Origin: Phaeobacter porticola | Lineage (GTDB): Bacteria; Pseudomonadota; Alphaproteobacteria; Rhodobacterales; Rhodobacteraceae | Reading direction: 5' to 3' | DNA length: 64,000 bases | Assembly (NCBI RefSeq): GCF_001888185.1 | Contig: NZ_CP016364.1 | Coordinates: 3,162,001 to 3,226,000, forward strand | The notes under the pieces: generated by a model | Seen by the model: the letters and a program-made list of their open reading frames with translations, nothing else | The model's database searches: none | What the model was told of the DNA's origin: nothing | In this document: piece after piece, positions 29,662 through 38,438 of the stretch | How positions within the stretch are numbered: position 1 is the stretch's first letter | Layout of the letters: each line of letters opens with the position of its first letter | Translations under genes and position numbers: made by a program

Positions 29662-30159
29662 ATGAAACTGGAAGACATCGACGCAATGCTACTGGCAGAT
29701 GAGCCGGACGCCCCCACGGGGGAAACCCTGACAGCGGCGCAGCTCGCCCCATGGCTCGGGCTGACCGTTGGCCGCGTTCACGCTCTTGGCCGCGACGGCG
29801 TTCTGCCTCGGACCCCTGACAAGCGCTATCCGCTGCAAGCCAGCGTGGCCGCCTATTGTGAGTTCTGCCGTGGGTTGGCCAAGGGCAAGGCGGCGGACAA
29901 TGAGCTGGCCGCCGAGAAAGTTCGGCTGGCCCGAGAACAAGCCGACAAGATCGCGCTGCAAAATGCGTCAGCCCGTGGTGAGCTTTTGGACTCCCGTACC
30001 GTGGCACAGGAATGGCGTGGCGTTGTCACCGATCTGCGGGCAGCCGTGTTGGCCGTGCCGTCACGGGTGGCCAGCACCTTGGGCTTTGATCGCAAACAGA
30101 CAGCCGTGCTCGACTCTGAAATCCGCGAAGCTATGGAGGCAATCTCAAATGACCGTTGA
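29662..30159 (+). CDS. Terminase small subunit (Nu1-like)
   Basis: 165 residues. N-terminal winged-helix DNA-binding region (TAAQLAPWLGLTVGRVHALGRDG, about 23-46) and a C-terminal helix pair. This is the layout of lambda Nu1-type packaging proteins (phage DNA packaging protein family). It recognises the packaging site. The stop overlaps the start of the large subunit. Confidence 0.85.
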   Translation: MKLEDIDAMLLADEPDAPTGETLTAAQLAPWLGLTVGRVHALGRDGVLPRTPDKRYPLQASVAAYCEFCRGLAKGKAADNELAAEKVRLAREQADKIALQNASARGELLDSRTVAQEWRGVVTDLRAAVLAVPSRVASTLGFDRKQTAVLDSEIREAMEAISNDR

Positions 30160-31915
30160 TCCCCGTTTTGGCCAGCTCCGCCGCGACGCGCTGGCAGCCT
30201 TTCGTCCACCTGCAAAACTGGCGCTGAGCGAGTGGATACAATCTGCCGTTTTCCTGCCGTCCAGCTTGGCAGCTCAACCCGGGCGGATGCGGCTCTGGCG
30301 GCCTCAAATCGAGATCGCAGACTCCATCGGTGACGATACCGTGGAGCGCGTCACGATCCTTAAATCGGCCCGTGTAGGCGCGACGCAGTTGATGGTCGGG
30401 GCCTTGGGTCACTTTGTGCAGAATGATCCTTCCCCGGTCCTGTGTGTCGTGCCCGTGGACGCAGATGCCCGTCACCTTGTCACCACCGTGATTGAACCGA
30501 CCTTTGGAGAAAGTCCCGAGCTGCGCGCCGCGCTCACCACCGACAAGGGCGGACGCGATACGATGCTGCATCGCCAATTTGCCGGGGGCAGCCTGTCGGT
30601 GATCGCCGCACGTTCCCCCCGGGCACTGCGTGCCCGCACCGCCCGCATTCTGTTTGCTGATGAGCTGGACGGCTGGGAAACGACCCAAGAAGGCGACCCG
30701 CTGGAATTAGCGATCATGCGGACACACACCTTTGGCAATCGCAAGATCGTACTGGCGTCCACTCCGATTGATGCGGAGACCAGCCGGATTCTCCGGTCCT
30801 ATGAGCAATCGGATATGCGCGTCTTTGAGGTCCCATGCCCGGGCTGCCATGATCCGCACGAAATCCTCTGGAAAGACATTCGCTGGCCAGCCGACAAACC
30901 CGATGAGGCCTATTGGTGCTGCCCGTCCTGTGGCAGCGTGGTAGAGGATCGCCAAAAGCCCATGATGGTGGCAGAGGGTCGCTGGCGTGCCACACGCCCC
31001 GAAATGGAGGGGCACCGGGGCTATAAGCTGACAAGCCTGACCAGCACCTTGCCCAACGCAGCATGGCCCCGACTAGCAGCCGAGTTCTTGCACGCTAAGC
31101 GCAGCCCGGCCACCCTCAAGCCGTTTCTCAATACCGTGCTGGGCGAGCCTTGGCGGGGTGAAGGCGACGACCTAGACGCCGCCAACCTGCAAGCGCTGGG
31201 GCGGCCATTCTAGCTAGACGCCATTCCAGCCGATGTGCTTGTCCTGACCGCTGGAGCCGATGTGCAGCAAGATCGCGTGGAGATCACGTTCACAGGCTGG
31301 ACCAAAGACGACGACATGCGCGTGCTGGCCCATGAGGTCATCTGGGGCAGTCCAACTGAAAATGAGACGTGGGCCGAGGTAGACGACGCCTTAAAGCGGC
31401 AATTCATGCATCCGCTGGGCGGCGTGTTGATGGTGGACGCCGCGATCATCGACTCCGGGAACTGGGCGGATCAGGTCTATGCGTTCTGCCGTCCACGGGC
31501 AGCACGTCGCATATTGCCGGGGAAAGGCATGGCCGGGTTCGGTCGCGCATCTCTGGCCTTCTCTGCCAGCCGGAAAGTCCGCCTTGGCCTAATCGGTGTG
31601 GACGGAATCAAGCAACTACTGCACCAGCGCCTTTCCCACGATGAAACGATCCTCTTTTCGGATCATCTCGGCGGGGATTACTTCGACCAAATCCGCGCCG
31701 AGCGGCTTGTCACTAAGTATTCGCGCGGGCACCCGGTGAAACGCTGGGAAATCACCAGCGGGCGGCGGAATGAAGCCTTAGACACGCTCACTTATAGCTA
31801 CGCTGCCCGTGGGTTAGTTGGGACGGATTTGGTCCGCCGCGAAGCCGACCTCGCGCGAGTGACAGGTTTCTTAAAACCCGCTATGGTCGCAAGATCAAAG
31901 TGGCTGGAGAATTAA
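30149..31915 (+). pseudogene. Terminase large subunit (GpA family), interrupted by an in-frame amber codon
   Basis: The ATG at 30149 overlaps the small-subunit gene. The frame gives 354 residues with the packaging ATPase (ILKSARVGATQ, FADELDGWETT, and the zinc-finger-like CPGC...CPSC block), then TAG at 31211-31213. The same frame continues as LDAIPADVLVLTAGADVQQDR and the rest of the nuclease domain to 31915. No frameshift is needed: one base substitution from GAG, CAG, AAG or similar explains it. Re-initiation at GTG 31235 could make a separate nuclease fragment. Unless amber codons are suppressed, packaging by this copy should fail. Confidence 0.88.
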
Positions 31916-31947
31916 CTCGCATTCAATTTAAACGAAGAGGTTAGTAA

Positions 31948-33387
31948 GTGGCAAAAATTGTAAACCCTATTCTATTTTCAAATTACTTTGGAATTGATCC
32001 TAACGAAGTCGATAAAGCTGGCTTGATTGATCCTTTTTTGAATGTGGATTTAGAACTGTTCATAGACCCAATTTTGTTAGAGCAATGTAGTAATAGTGAA
32101 ATTTCGAAATCAGGGTTGAACGATTTTCGCAAGCATTTTTCGAACATAATTCGTCTGCTTGCAATTTCGAAATCTGAAAACGACGCGGCGTGGAATGCCG
32201 CCAAAAAGCTTCTAGATTTGGATGAGCCGTCGGAAAATGGTTTAGGTTATGGAGGTGCATCTCGCTCAGGTAGCTCTAGACCAGACGAAATTCAGACGAT
32301 GATTCTAAAAACTTCCAAAGAGGTAGTTGATCTTGGGTCAAACGACCCTGAAATGATTTCGCTCATGGGCTTTTTTGAAGAAGGTGTTGGGCCTGATACA
32401 ATTAGTGATTTCACAACCCGAGTGATCTACGGGAGTTTGTCGAAGATCACTTCGGACTTTTGCAAATCTCAGGGCATCAAAACTAAGGTTATTGATGTGG
32501 AAAATCCGGGGATCAGTTTACCGATATTCGTCGACACAAAAGGAAATGAAAAACCATTTTTGTTGGTTCCAAAGGATATAGTGCGAAATCTCCCGATTGC
32601 CAACGATTGGTCTGACGTTCGCGAAGCGGCTATGAAAAACGCTCAAATCCGCGACAAAGTAAATCAAATGCTTGCTGGCATTGCGCAACCGACGGTTACT
32701 GATACCAAGCACGCGCTGCGCGGAGCAGCACTTTCATCTGCTCAAGCATTCGAGCATTTTCTTACTTCGGTTAAGGACAATGCAAGTAGTTATGATCCTG
32801 CGGAGGATGCTCTGGGTTATTTCAGTTTTATAAAGATGCTGTCATCTGACATGACAGGTTACGTGGACACATCGAAAGTCGATCTAAGCATTGGTCCAGA
32901 AGCAATTAAGCAGGTTGTTCTCGATGCGATTGCTCTATTTGCAAGACATGTTGAAGTGGGGGACTTGTGGCGCGAACTCTGGGCGGACGGAAAACCAAAG
33001 AAAGAACGCGCGGCACAACTCATCTTCCAAGCAATTGCGGATGCATATTGCAAAGCCAACGACATTGATATGTCTCCAGAAGCGAACATGGGAGGTGGGC
33101 CAGTGGATTTTAAGTTCTCTACTGGCTACGAAGCGCGGGTTCTCGTTGAAATAAAAAGAGACACGGGTACGGTAAAGCATGGCTACGAAACACAGCTAGA
33201 GCACTACAAGAAGGCTTCGGAAACGTTTTTTGGGATATTCGTTGTTATTGACTATGGCAAGATGGGCAACAAGCTTGACACTATAAATCAGATTCGAAAC
33301 CGTCGGGTGGCCGCTGGTGAGCGTGCCTCAGATATTATTGTCATCGACGCTACTCCGAAAGAATCGGCGAGCAAACGTAAGCACTGA
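31948..33387 (+). CDS. Cargo protein with C-terminal PD-(D/E)xK nuclease-like domain
   Basis: 479 residues from a GTG at 31948, with a GAGG site 8 bases before. The gene is clearly richer in A and T than the structural genes on both sides, a sign of separate acquisition. The C-terminus carries a PD-(D/E)xK-like site: PVD387, then VLVE401IK403, then a Q416-x3-Y420 helix, the usual D-ExK-Q layout. The N-terminal 350 residues are helical with no recognised motif. Its position between terminase and portal, a place where satellites carry antiviral cargo, suggests a defence nuclease against competing phages. Family name unknown. Confidence 0.65.
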   Translation: MAKIVNPILFSNYFGIDPNEVDKAGLIDPFLNVDLELFIDPILLEQCSNSEISKSGLNDFRKHFSNIIRLLAISKSENDAAWNAAKKLLDLDEPSENGLGYGGASRSGSSRPDEIQTMILKTSKEVVDLGSNDPEMISLMGFFEEGVGPDTISDFTTRVIYGSLSKITSDFCKSQGIKTKVIDVENPGISLPIFVDTKGNEKPFLLVPKDIVRNLPIANDWSDVREAAMKNAQIRDKVNQMLAGIAQPTVTDTKHALRGAALSSAQAFEHFLTSVKDNASSYDPAEDALGYFSFIKMLSSDMTGYVDTSKVDLSIGPEAIKQVVLDAIALFARHVEVGDLWRELWADGKPKKERAAQLIFQAIADAYCKANDIDMSPEANMGGGPVDFKFSTGYEARVLVEIKRDTGTVKHGYETQLEHYKKASETFFGIFVVIDYGKMGNKLDTINQIRNRRVAAGERASDIIVIDATPKESASKRKH

Positions 33388-33707
33388 AATACGTAAGAAA
33401 ACGCCCCGGGATTGTTGGGACCAACCAAAACCTCGGGGCGCTTCACAAAGGCGTTCATCGTTCTGACCCGATGAGGCCTATTCCGGTTGTCGTGGGCTTG
33501 TGGAACCGGAAAGCACTCACAAACCCACGACGGTTCACCAACAGGGCTGACACTCCCCGCGAATCAATCAATATCCGATTTATCAAATCGGAGTCAACAT
33601 ATTGAATATATGTGACTTTTGGTTGTCGGTGACTTTTAGTTGACCTTGTGAATTATTCCCGAATCGGTAGATTTCTCGCCAACAGAACCTGACAAGGGAG
33701 TGGCGAG
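33388..33707. ncRNA. Hairpin-rich non-coding stretch after the cargo gene; candidate structured RNA or terminator array
   Basis: 320 bases without a gene. CGCCCCG/CGGGGCG (about 33402-33437) flanks a 29-base loop. A 14-bp stem lies at 33489-33502 with 33518-33531 (one mismatch, GTCGTGGG...CCCACGAC). A perfect 8-bp stem TCCGATTT/AAATCGGA lies at 33574-33592. A direct repeat TGACTTTTGGTTG / TGACTTTTAGTTG lies at about 33611-33640. This could be the cargo terminator plus the promoter of the next gene, or a functional RNA. Confidence 0.4.
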
Positions 33708-34298
33708 ATGTGCGATTCAGAAAGTACATATGGCGGGGCGCAGATGGTCCCCGAGATTGATGGTGAAACCAAAGGACTGACCACGGGCCAAATAGCCCGA
33801 GCGCTGGCAGAACCCGGTTTCCCAGTGAGAAACGCAACCGCGATCTTTCGTGCGCACGCCCAAAAGGGGCTCGTGCATCCATACGGCAAAGAGCGCTCAG
33901 GCACGAAAAGCTACCTCTACCGCGCGGACCAAGCTGTGATCGCAGCGGTATTGCACCGTGTTGCCGAGGCAGCCATTGGCGACAACCGATTGCGCCACAA
34001 AATCTCTAACACCCTGCACATGTGGGACGCCAGCGAGTTGACCCCAGATGCACCGCGCAGTCCCGCAATGTGGGCACTGGTGGAATATTTGAATGGCAAA
34101 CGCGGTTTTGCTTTTGAGATCAGGACAACACGCAATGAGCGCGGCACGGTTGATTACGATTGCCGCTTGCGTCATGCGAAATCAGCCACGGGCACCAACT
34201 TCCGGTTGGCTGACAATTGGCACGTTCGCTCGGCCTTTGTCCTGCATATGGACGATGTGCTGGCACACCTGACCCGCGCACGCGAATTGGCAAACTAA
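33708..34298 (+). CDS. Winged-helix (MerR-like HTH) protein of the satellite
   Basis: 196 residues. Residues about 24-75 (LTTGQIARALAEPGFPVRNATAIFRAHAQ, then a basic wing with YGKERSG) look like a MerR/AlpA-type winged helix. The remainder is unassigned. TAATG overlap with the portal gene ties it to the head operon, so it could be a regulator of the late genes or a morphogenesis protein. The start at 33708 has a GGGAGTGGCGAG site just before it. Confidence 0.55.
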   Translation: MCDSESTYGGAQMVPEIDGETKGLTTGQIARALAEPGFPVRNATAIFRAHAQKGLVHPYGKERSGTKSYLYRADQAVIAAVLHRVAEAAIGDNRLRHKISNTLHMWDASELTPDAPRSPAMWALVEYLNGKRGFAFEIRTTRNERGTVDYDCRLRHAKSATGTNFRLADNWHVRSAFVLHMDDVLAHLTRARELAN

Positions 34299-35671
34299 TG
34301 TCTATTCTCGCCCGCCTCTTTAATCGCACCGACGCCAAGCCCCGGGTCCGCCAGCTTGATGCAGCAACAGGTGGCCGCCGTGGTGGTGGTCTCGGCTCAT
34401 TCGGGCCTATCAATCCCGAGATTGGCGCGGGTGCGGCGGTTACACGGTCGCGGGCGCGGTATCTGGCCCACAATAACCCATTTTTGAATAATGGCGTGTC
34501 TAACTGGGCCGCCGCTCTTGTCGGCACTGGAATCCGCCCAACGGCGCGATCTGACGACGCCGGGACGCGGGCGCTTGCGGGTGGTCAGTTTGAGACATGG
34601 GCGGATGACGCAGACCATGCGGGCCGCACCGACTTTTGGGGAATCCAGAGAGACATAGCCCGGCACCTTGTCATTGATGGCGAGGCGCTGGTCATTATGC
34701 ACGACACCGACGCAGGCTTGCGCTTGCAAGTGGTCCCACCTGAGCAACTGGACGAGTCCAAGTCAGGCGTATTGAGCGATGGCCGCGAGATCGTGTCTGG
34801 TGTGGAGTTTGACGTCCAAGGTCGCCGCGTGGCTTATTGGATTTTGCCACAAAAACCCTCTTCGATTTATGCAGAATATGCGCCCCCGGTTCGGGTAGAC
34901 GCGGCGGACGTATTGCACGTCATGCAGCCCTTAGCCGTTGGACAGGTGCGCGGGCTTTCATGGCTTGCGCCTGCCGTGCTGTCTGCATCCGAACTGGACC
35001 AGCTTACAGACGCGCTCTTGGTATCGGCCAAAGTGGCCGCGATGCACGCCGGATTCGTTAAGGATCAAACCTCTATGGGTGGCGCGGGTTCTGCCTTTCC
35101 CGAAGCTGACGGCCTGTCAGATATTAGTTTGGAGCCCGGGGTGGTTCGCGTGCTGCCCGGCGGCACTGACATCTCATTTAACAACCCCGAACAACTAAAA
35201 GACGCGCCTGCCTTTGTGCGGATGAACCTGCAAGCCTTGGCCGCTGCTCTTGGGTTGCCAGAGCATTTGTTGAGCGGCGATCTGACCAATGCCAATTTCA
35301 GTTCCCTCCGCGCTGGCCTGATCCCGTTCCGTGCCCGCGTGGAGCAATCCCAATATGGCACGTTGACCCCCCAATTCTTGCGCCCGATCTGGCGGCGTTG
35401 GCTGGCCCTTGAGGTCTTGTCCGGTCGCGTTGAGCTGAGCCCCGAGATTGGGGCCGAGTGGATCATGCCACGACCTTTGCAGGGCCTTGACCCAATCAAG
35501 GAATACGGCGCGATCAAAGAAGCCTTGGCGCTTGGTCTTATGAGCCGCACGCAAGCAATCAATGAGTTCGGCTGGAACGCAGACGATATGGACCGCGCTA
35601 TTGCGGCGGATCGTGCCCGGGAAGCTGACTTTGGCCTCAACTTCTCAGCTGGGGAGTCGTCCAATGAGTGA
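34298..35671 (+). CDS. Portal protein (lambda GpB-type)
   Basis: 457 residues from ATG 34298, which overlaps the TAA of the previous gene. Phage portal (lambda family) signatures: the R-x-L-x-x-N-N-P-F-L-N-N-G-V segment near the start, DGEALVIMHD, and the ALAAALGLPEHLLSGDLTNANFSSLRAG block (about 315-345). It forms the dodecameric DNA gateway at the capsid vertex. It is followed by an 8-base overlap with a 64-residue protein. Confidence 0.92.
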   Translation: MSILARLFNRTDAKPRVRQLDAATGGRRGGGLGSFGPINPEIGAGAAVTRSRARYLAHNNPFLNNGVSNWAAALVGTGIRPTARSDDAGTRALAGGQFETWADDADHAGRTDFWGIQRDIARHLVIDGEALVIMHDTDAGLRLQVVPPEQLDESKSGVLSDGREIVSGVEFDVQGRRVAYWILPQKPSSIYAEYAPPVRVDAADVLHVMQPLAVGQVRGLSWLAPAVLSASELDQLTDALLVSAKVAAMHAGFVKDQTSMGGAGSAFPEADGLSDISLEPGVVRVLPGGTDISFNNPEQLKDAPAFVRMNLQALAAALGLPEHLLSGDLTNANFSSLRAGLIPFRARVEQSQYGTLTPQFLRPIWRRWLALEVLSGRVELSPEIGAEWIMPRPLQGLDPIKEYGAIKEALALGLMSRTQAINEFGWNADDMDRAIAADRAREADFGLNFSAGESSNE

Positions 35672-35858
35672 GCAAGGCAAATTTCACGACAAGTACGTGC
35701 AGCAGTTAATCAAGGGTGCCTCTGACAAGATCACCGGCCCGCGTGTGACCGCTAATATCCGCAACGCCAACTGCGTCCGCTGCCCGCAATCTGGCGAGCT
35801 GGCAGGGCGCAACTCCGATCAATTCAGACGCATGGAGGTGCGCTTTGCCCCTAGATGA
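35664..35858 (+). CDS. Small phage-head-operon protein, function unknown
   Basis: 64 residues (MSEQGKFHDKYVQQLIKG). The start at 35664 sits in the 3' end of the portal gene, and the 3' end overlaps the protease-capsid gene by 14 bases. It is basic, with two cysteines (NCVRCPQ). The tight overlaps support a real gene; possibly a head-completion or scaffold-related factor. Confidence 0.5.
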   Translation: MSEQGKFHDKYVQQLIKGASDKITGPRVTANIRNANCVRCPQSGELAGRNSDQFRRMEVRFAPR

Positions 35859-37635
35859 GACGCTGATCCGCGCAGCCACAACGCGGCCCAACTCATACGA
35901 TCCCGAAACGCGCAGGGTATCCGCCGTGATCGCAACTGCAAACCCGGTCCAGCGCCGGGATGCCCGTGGAACGTATCTCGAAATTCTTACCGCTGACACG
36001 CTTGATATGTCGGCAGTTCAAGGCTTGCCCGTCCTTGATAGTCACCGCACGGCGTCCGTGCGGGACCAAATTGGGCGGGTCAGGTCCATCACTCTGGAAG
36101 GCGATCAAGTGATCGCAGTTTTGGAGCTTACCTCTGCCGAAGATGCCGCACCAGTGGTGCAGCGGATCGCAGACGGGACCGTTAGCGGGGTGTCCATCGG
36201 ATACCACGTTGCGGGGTGGACCGAAAAACAAACCGCGCAAGGCCGGGTCAGAACCCCGACTGCATGGCGGATTACCGAAACGACCCTGACAAGCAACCCG
36301 GCGGACCCCGCCGCACGTCTAAGGCAACAAGAGGAGTCCCCTATGCCTGATCCTGTAATTGATCCCCCCGTAACCCCAAGTGCTGAAGAGCTGGAAACGC
36401 AGCGCCGTTCCGACATTCGCGGGCTTGTACGCAGTGCGCAGCTCGGCGATGATCTGGCCGACCAGCTCATTGACCAGAATACGGACATGAACGCAGCCAA
36501 GGCCGCGATCTTTGACGCAATGCAGACGCGGCAACGCTCTGCCCCAGTGATCCGTGTCCATGGTGCAAATGACGACCCGGCCACGATCACACAACGGCAA
36601 GCCGACGCTCTGCACATCCGCATGGCGGGTGGCGAACCTGCCCCCGCGGTCCGGCAGTACATGGGCGAAAGCCTCTTGGACATGGCCCGTGGCAGCCTTG
36701 CCCGCTCTGGTGTGTCCACCCGAGGCATGAGCCCCGATGAGACGTTCACCCGGGCCGCTGAGCATACCACCAGCGACTTCCCCAATCTGGTATCCAACGC
36801 CATGAACAAGACGGCGTTGCAGTCCTATCAGGCAGCCGCGTCACCGCTCAAAACGCTTGGCCGCCAACGGTCTTTGTCCAACTTCAAAACGGCGTCTTCG
36901 ATCCGTCTGGGCGAAATGGGCCGCTTGGAAGAGCTGAGCGAATCTGGCGAAATCACGGCCACCAGTCGCGCCGAAAACGGTGAGTCCATGAGCCTGACCA
37001 CCTACGCCCGGGGCCTTACGGTTTCCCGTCAGCTCTTGATTGATGATGACCTTGGGATACTTGGCGACATGACGGCTGCCTTTGGTGAAGCCGCCGCACA
37101 AACCGAAGCGGATATTCTGGTGGACCTCATCACCAGCAACCCAAACCTGAGCGATGGCACGGCGGTCTTTGACGCAAGCCGGGGCAACCTGTCCGGCACG
37201 GCAACCGCCATTGGTGACGCTGGCGATCAGGCGGCGGTGGAAGAGGCTCGCAAGGCTATGCGTGGCTACAAAGGGTTGGACGGCAAGACGCTTATCAATG
37301 TTGCGCCCAAATACCTTTTGGTGGGTCCTGAGACAGAGTCGGCAGCCGAAAAGCTCTTGGCTCAAATCTACCCGGCCACCGTTGGCAACGTGAACGCCTT
37401 CGCATCCAAGCTCAGCTTGCTTGTGGAGCCACGTATCACCGACTCACGTTGGATGGTCTTTGCCGATCCGGCCCGATTGGCCGCAATCCAGTATGGTTAT
37501 CTCAGCTCGGCGCAGGGTGTTCAAATCCAGCGCAGTGAATCGTGGTCCACCCTTGGCATGAAGTTCCGGGCGTTCTTGGACTTCGGCGCAGGCTGGCTGG
37601 AAAGCCGTGCCGCTTATCTGAACGAGGGCAGCTAA
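35845..37635 (+). CDS. Prohead protease fused to major capsid protein
   Basis: 596 residues from TTG 35845. Residues 1-165 match the HK97-type prohead protease fold (GLPVLDSHR with the catalytic His, then VSGVSIGYHV with the catalytic Ser). A linker with Pro-rich start and helices (about 168-300) looks like a scaffold or delta domain. Residues about 310-596 are an HK97-fold major capsid protein (FKTASSIRLGEMGRLEELSESGEI, KYLLVGPETES, WMVFADPARL). Single-chain protease-scaffold-capsid fusions exist in phages and satellites; the protease must cut itself free. No frameshift or stop lies between the parts. Confidence 0.88.
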   Translation: MPLDETLIRAATTRPNSYDPETRRVSAVIATANPVQRRDARGTYLEILTADTLDMSAVQGLPVLDSHRTASVRDQIGRVRSITLEGDQVIAVLELTSAEDAAPVVQRIADGTVSGVSIGYHVAGWTEKQTAQGRVRTPTAWRITETTLTSNPADPAARLRQQEESPMPDPVIDPPVTPSAEELETQRRSDIRGLVRSAQLGDDLADQLIDQNTDMNAAKAAIFDAMQTRQRSAPVIRVHGANDDPATITQRQADALHIRMAGGEPAPAVRQYMGESLLDMARGSLARSGVSTRGMSPDETFTRAAEHTTSDFPNLVSNAMNKTALQSYQAAASPLKTLGRQRSLSNFKTASSIRLGEMGRLEELSESGEITATSRAENGESMSLTTYARGLTVSRQLLIDDDLGILGDMTAAFGEAAAQTEADILVDLITSNPNLSDGTAVFDASRGNLSGTATAIGDAGDQAAVEEARKAMRGYKGLDGKTLINVAPKYLLVGPETESAAEKLLAQIYPATVGNVNAFASKLSLLVEPRITDSRWMVFADPARLAAIQYGYLSSAQGVQIQRSESWSTLGMKFRAFLDFGAGWLESRAAYLNEGS

Positions 37636-37859
37636 TGGCCCTGACGGTCGCAAAACTGACCCAAGCACGGGACGCCTTGATGGAGTCCCGTGCAAACGGT
37701 GCCCGGTCTTTCACAGACCAGAATGGCGAGCGGGTGGAGTTCAAATCGGACTCCGAAATGGCCAAAGCTCTTGCCGCCCTTGATCGTGAAATCGCGGCGC
37801 TGTCCGGACGAGCCGCGCCCACAACCCTGCACTTCGCAACCTCGAAAGGAACAACCTAA
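37635..37859 (+). CDS. gpW-like head-tail connector
   Basis: 74 residues. The pattern LTQARDALMESRANGARSF then ERVEFKS and a C-terminal helix with LDREIAAL follows the short alpha-beta-alpha layout of lambda gpW, which sits under the portal and lets tails attach. TAATG-type coupling to both neighbours. This is the only tail-facing gene in the element, as expected if helper-phage tails are used. Confidence 0.7.
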   Translation: MALTVAKLTQARDALMESRANGARSFTDQNGERVEFKSDSEMAKALAALDREIAALSGRAAPTTLHFATSKGTT

Positions 37860-38185
37860 TGCGCAATTATATCCAACCCGGCGATTCCATCACCGTGACC
37901 GCAACAGCCGCTGCCAGCTCTGGCGACGGCGTGCTTATGGGCTCGCTCTTTGGCATTGCCTCTGGCGACGCCGCAATCGGCGACAATCTGGTGCTCACAA
38001 CTACGGGTGTCTTTGAAATGCCAAAGCCCTCTACTGATGACCTTGCCGTGGGCGATGACCTCTACTGGGATGATGCCAACGGGCTGGTCACGAATGACGA
38101 CGACACCGGAAGCAACCCGTTTATCGGACTCGCAGTATCGGTGGCGAGTAATCCGTCCGGCACCGTCAACGTAAAGCTGGGCTAA
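37859..38185 (+). CDS. Capsid decoration protein (DUF2190-like)
   Basis: 108 residues, beta-rich: MRNYIQPGDSITVTA, the G-D-G-V-L-M-G-S-L-F-G-I-A block, TTGVFEMPK, and a Gly/Asp-rich finish. This matches the DUF2190 (capsid cement/decoration) family pattern. It probably stabilises the mature capsid. Confidence 0.75.
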   Translation: MRNYIQPGDSITVTATAAASSGDGVLMGSLFGIASGDAAIGDNLVLTTTGVFEMPKPSTDDLAVGDDLYWDDANGLVTNDDDTGSNPFIGLAVSVASNPSGTVNVKLG

Positions 38186-38186
38186 G

Positions 38187-38438
38187 ATGATGTCCGCCGT
38201 CTCCATACATACGCGCACTGCACTACCGCTGCCCACACGGCGGGGGCTGTCGCGCGTGGAGGCGGCGGAATACATCGGAGTCGGAGCGTCTAAATTTGAC
38301 GCTATGGTGACGGATGGACGGATGCCAAAGCCCAAGAAAATAGACGGGCGGCGGGTCTGGGATGTGCGTTTGCTGGACCAATTTTTTGACACCTTGCCGG
38401 GTGGGGACGATTCGGACCACAATCCTTGGGATAATTAG
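38187..38438 (+). CDS. AlpA/excisionase-like DNA-binding protein
   Basis: 83 residues. LSRVEAAEYIGVGASKFDAMVTDGRMPKPKKIDGRRVWDV is a MerR/AlpA-type winged helix. It lies 0 bases upstream of the integrase gene, where satellites encode the excisionase or directionality factor. It could also act as an activator of the element. Confidence 0.75.
   Translation: MMSAVSIHTRTALPLPTRRGLSRVEAAEYIGVGASKFDAMVTDGRMPKPKKIDGRRVWDVRLLDQFFDTLPGGDDSDHNPWDN

Noticed and set aside
29132-29665. 177-codon plus-strand frame overlapping the primase 3' end
   Set aside because: Begins inside primase coding sequence and continues through the repeat cluster; composition reflects the CGGAC repeats.
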